Source: F0422 sp003992255
GTDB taxonomy: Bacteria > Bacillota > Negativicutes > Veillonellales > Veillonellaceae
Length of the DNA stretch: 64,000 bases
Assembly (NCBI RefSeq): GCF_003992255.1
Contig: NZ_RQVA01000008.1
Coordinates: forward strand, 1 to 64,000
Direction of reading: 5' to 3'
Within the stretch, counting starts at the first letter, position 1. Every line of letters starts with the position of its first letter. Positions 61,988 through 64,000 of the stretch are shown in pieces. The notes beneath the pieces are model-generated. The model saw only the letters and a list, made by a program, of their open reading frames with translations. It was not told where the DNA came from and did no database searches. Both the position numbers and the translations under genes were made by a program.

Positions 61988-62017
61988 TTGATTAGAAAAG
62001 ATAGAGTATAGTATAAT
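61988..62017 (+). promoter_or_regulatory. RNase J promoter
   Basis: TTGATT (61988-61993), 18 bp, TATAAT (62012-62017). The leader is about 275 nt. Confidence 0.65.
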
Positions 62018-62024
62018 TAAAGTA

Positions 62025-62299
62025 ATTATTTTGATCGGCTTATGAACCCACCGGGTTCCACCAGAACTCACAGTGCCTAAGCATATATGGTAGGTATATG
62101 TTTAGCTGTGTAGAAAAATGTGACATAGATAGTGAGAAAAGTTTCTCACAGTGTTTTGCTATACCAATACAGACAGGAATAGATATCTATTTGTGCTTAC
62201 ATGCCGATACATGCTCAACCATCGGTGGATGGGATTATATAGTCATGGACTATGGTAGTATGTATAGACAGTACAACTATAGTCCCGTAGGAGGAAATT
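62025..62299 (+). other. Long structured leader of the RNase J gene
   Basis: Stem-loops at 62044-62058 (GAACCC/GGGTTC), about 62131-62148 (GTGAGAAA/TTTCTCAC) and around 62219-62232 (CCATC/GGATGG). ATAGTC/GACTAT near 62239-62253 can pair locally, or GACTATGGT can pair with ACTATAGTC close to the ribosome site, giving two exclusive forms. A short open frame here (from 62098) overlaps the gene out of frame and is not convincing. Confidence 0.5.
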
Positions 62300-64000
62300 T
62301 TGAATATACAAGAAGAAAGAACGACTTTGACTGCGACAGCAGGAGAAGGCACACAACAACGTCAACGTCCAACCACTCGTACACGACGTACAACAGGACA
62401 AAATCGTCGTGTCACTGTGAAAGCAGAAGGTGATAGAGAACGAGCTCCGCGCCAACGAGTGCAAGGTGAAGGTGCGGAACGTCGTCAAGGGAATCGTGGA
62501 CCTCGCCGACCACAACGAACGAATACAAGTGTGGAAAAGCAAGAACAGACACCACGTACTCATGTGCGCAAAGATAAATTACAAATTATTCCATTAGGTG
62601 GTCTAGGTGAGATTGGTAAAAACATGACCATCTTCCAATATGGTGATGATATCGTTGTGTTAGATGCGGGCTTGGCATTCCCTGAGAATGATATGCTCGG
62701 CGTTGACATCGTAATTCCTGATATGACGTACTTAATCGAAAATAAAGATAAAGTGCGCGCTGTTGTGATTACACATGGTCACGAAGATCATATCGGATCC
62801 TTGGCGTATTTATTAAAAGAAATCAATGTGCCTGTATATGCTACGAACTTAGTATGCGGCTTGATTGAAGGTAAATTAAAAGAACATCATGTAAAGGCAA
62901 AAAAATTACAAATCGTAAAAGCTGGAGACGAATTTAAAATTGGATGCTTTAAGGTTGGCTTTATCCAAACGAACCATTCCATTCCAGATGCGTGCGCAAT
63001 TTTCTTAGAAACACCAGTAGGTACAGTTGTACATACAGGTGACTTCAAAGTGGACCAAACGCCGGTAGATGGTAAATTGATGGACGTTCATAAATTTGCT
63101 GAATTGGGGAATAAAGGCGTATTGGCATTAATGTCTGATTCTACTAACGTAGAAAAACCTGGATTTACACCATCTGAAAGTTCCGTAGGACCAGCGATCA
63201 TGCGTGCTGTAGCAGAAGCTACAGGTCGTGTTATCCTAGCTACATTTGCATCTAACGTATCTCGTTTACAACAAGCTATTGATGCAGCGGTAGCCACAAA
63301 ACGTAAAGTAGTGGTGTTAGGCCGTTCCATGGTAAATGTGACAGAAATCGCTCAAGAGCGTGGGTACTTGACTGTGCCAGAAGGTACTATCATCGGTGAT
63401 GATGAAATGAATCGTTATCGTGCTGATGAAATCATGATCTTAACGACAGGATCCCAAGGTGAGCCAATGGCTGGCTTATCTCGTATGTCTACAAACAACC
63501 ACCGCACCGTAGAGATTACCCCTAATGATACAGTGATTATTTCTGCGACACCGATTCCAGGTAATGAAGCGGCAGTAGGTCGTACGATCGATAACTTGTT
63601 GCGCCAAGGCGCTCATGTAGTATATGGTAAGGATCGTGGCATCCACGTATCTGGCCATGGTAGCCAAGAAGATTTAAAAACTATGCTAAATCTAGTGCGT
63701 CCTAAATTCTTTATCCCTGTCCATGGTGAATATCGGATGTTGAAAAAACATGGTGAACTTGCAGTATCTATGGGCATCGTAAAACCTAGCAATGTATTAG
63801 TTGGCGATAACGGTCAAATCTTCGAGTTCACTACACGTACAGGTCGATTGGCAGGTCGTGTGCCAGCGGGTAAAGTCTTTGTTGATGGATTAGGCGTAGG
63901 TGATGTAGGTAATATCGTTATCCGCGATCGTCAACAATTGGCACAAGAAGGTATGGTTGTAGTTGTTATGGCAATGGACCGTGCATCTGGTACTATCGTA
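62300..64000 (+). CDS. rnj: Ribonuclease J (partial, runs off the window)
   Basis: Metallo-beta-lactamase/beta-CASP RNase for mRNA decay and rRNA maturation. The start is a TTG at 62300 behind TAGGAGG, 6 bases away; the frame is open to the window end (567 codons). The first 85-90 residues are a disordered, Arg/Gln/Thr-rich extension not found in B. subtilis RNase J1. The catalytic domain begins at LQIIPLGGLGEIGKNM, with metal motif THGHEDHIG (about 155-163), then the beta-CASP segment with TGSQGEPM and the GHGSQEDL motif. The C-terminus lies outside the window. Confidence 0.9.
   Translation, partial: MNIQEERTTLTATAGEGTQQRQRPTTRTRRTTGQNRRVTVKAEGDRERAPRQRVQGEGAERRQGNRGPRRPQRTNTSVEKQEQTPRTHVRKDKLQIIPLGGLGEIGKNMTIFQYGDDIVVLDAGLAFPENDMLGVDIVIPDMTYLIENKDKVRAVVITHGHEDHIGSLAYLLKEINVPVYATNLVCGLIEGKLKEHHVKAKKLQIVKAGDEFKIGCFKVGFIQTNHSIPDACAIFLETPVGTVVHTGDFKVDQTPVDGKLMDVHKFAELGNKGVLALMSDSTNVEKPGFTPSESSVGPAIMRAVAEATGRVILATFASNVSRLQQAIDAAVATKRKVVVLGRSMVNVTEIAQERGYLTVPEGTIIGDDEMNRYRADEIMILTTGSQGEPMAGLSRMSTNNHRTVEITPNDTVIISATPIPGNEAAVGRTIDNLLRQGAHVVYGKDRGIHVSGHGSQEDLKTMLNLVRPKFFIPVHGEYRMLKKHGELAVSMGIVKPSNVLVGDNGQIFEFTTRTGRLAGRVPAGKVFVDGLGVGDVGNIVIRDRQQLAQEGMVVVVMAMDRASGTIV

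Noticed and set aside
62098..62433. 111-residue open frame before RNase J
   Set aside because: It overlaps the real RNase J frame, is rich in Cys, Tyr and Arg in an unlikely mix, and lacks a ribosome site. The TTG start at 62300 explains the region better.

Overview
The window looks like chromosome from an oral or gut diderm Firmicute of the class Negativicutes, most likely Veillonella. This is inferred from the combination of genes, not from a database match. There is a low-GC Firmicute-type layout with strong AGGAGG ribosome sites, RNase J, a YolD/UvrX pair and par-like toxin loci. These sit beside outer-membrane features (a type V autotransporter, an ArnT-like lipid glycosyltransferase). 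The metabolism is anaerobic: fumarate reductase with an HdrB-like subunit, 2-oxoacid:ferredoxin oxidoreductase, menaquinone synthesis, and the ornithine decarboxylase/antiporter pair.

Layout. 1-694: 3' end of a 5S rRNA gene, its terminator, and an unusual array of related hairpins closed by a second terminator. 1078-10898: sulfur assimilation (cysteine synthase; sulfate ABC transporter; APS reductase of the AprAB type; ATP sulfurylase CysDN). 11105-15880: menaquinone genes menF-menD-menH-menC. 16007-22389: cysteine desulfidase, a peroxiredoxin and a Dps protein with Fur/PerR-like sites, an ArsR-type regulator with dinB, and a TSUP exporter. 22653-29500: a molybdopterin oxidoreductase, BrnQ, and an autotransporter whose promoter spacer contains a G8 tract. 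29842-34956 (minus strand): class I ribonucleotide reductase, nrdA and nrdB, split by 1.8 kb that holds a type I toxin locus, phased palindromes and a truncated ATPase gene. 36130-39678: fumarate reductase FrdAB plus an HdrB-like subunit. 39826-44955: error-prone polymerase pair, a secreted beta-helix protein, lipid kinase, GntR regulator. 45056-48171: a candidate multi-hairpin small RNA, then korAB. 48563-48790: a par/Fst-like type I toxin-antitoxin locus. 48863-53380: MFS exporter, purB, purA. 53959-57519: speF-potE. 57829-61729: CDF, DedA, ArnT-like and uracil-DNA glycosylase-like genes. 62300 to the end: RNase J, running off the window.

How it fits together. The sulfate genes would import sulfate, activate it to APS and reduce it to sulfite; no sulfite reductase is present here. 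Menaquinone from the men genes (menA, menB, menE and menG are not here) would serve electron transfer to the fumarate reductase in the succinate/propionate route. KorAB links 2-oxoacids to ferredoxin. Ornithine decarboxylation and putrescine export would give acid tolerance.

Most worth following: (i) the seven-hairpin small RNA gene at 45091-45314, (ii) the two compact toxin/antisense loci at 32193-32498 and 48511-48787, (iii) the G-tract promoter of the autotransporter, (iv) the structured leader of nrdA, and (v) the hairpin array behind the 5S gene. All were found by eye from complementarity, promoter elements and terminators. None was tested with folding or homology software.
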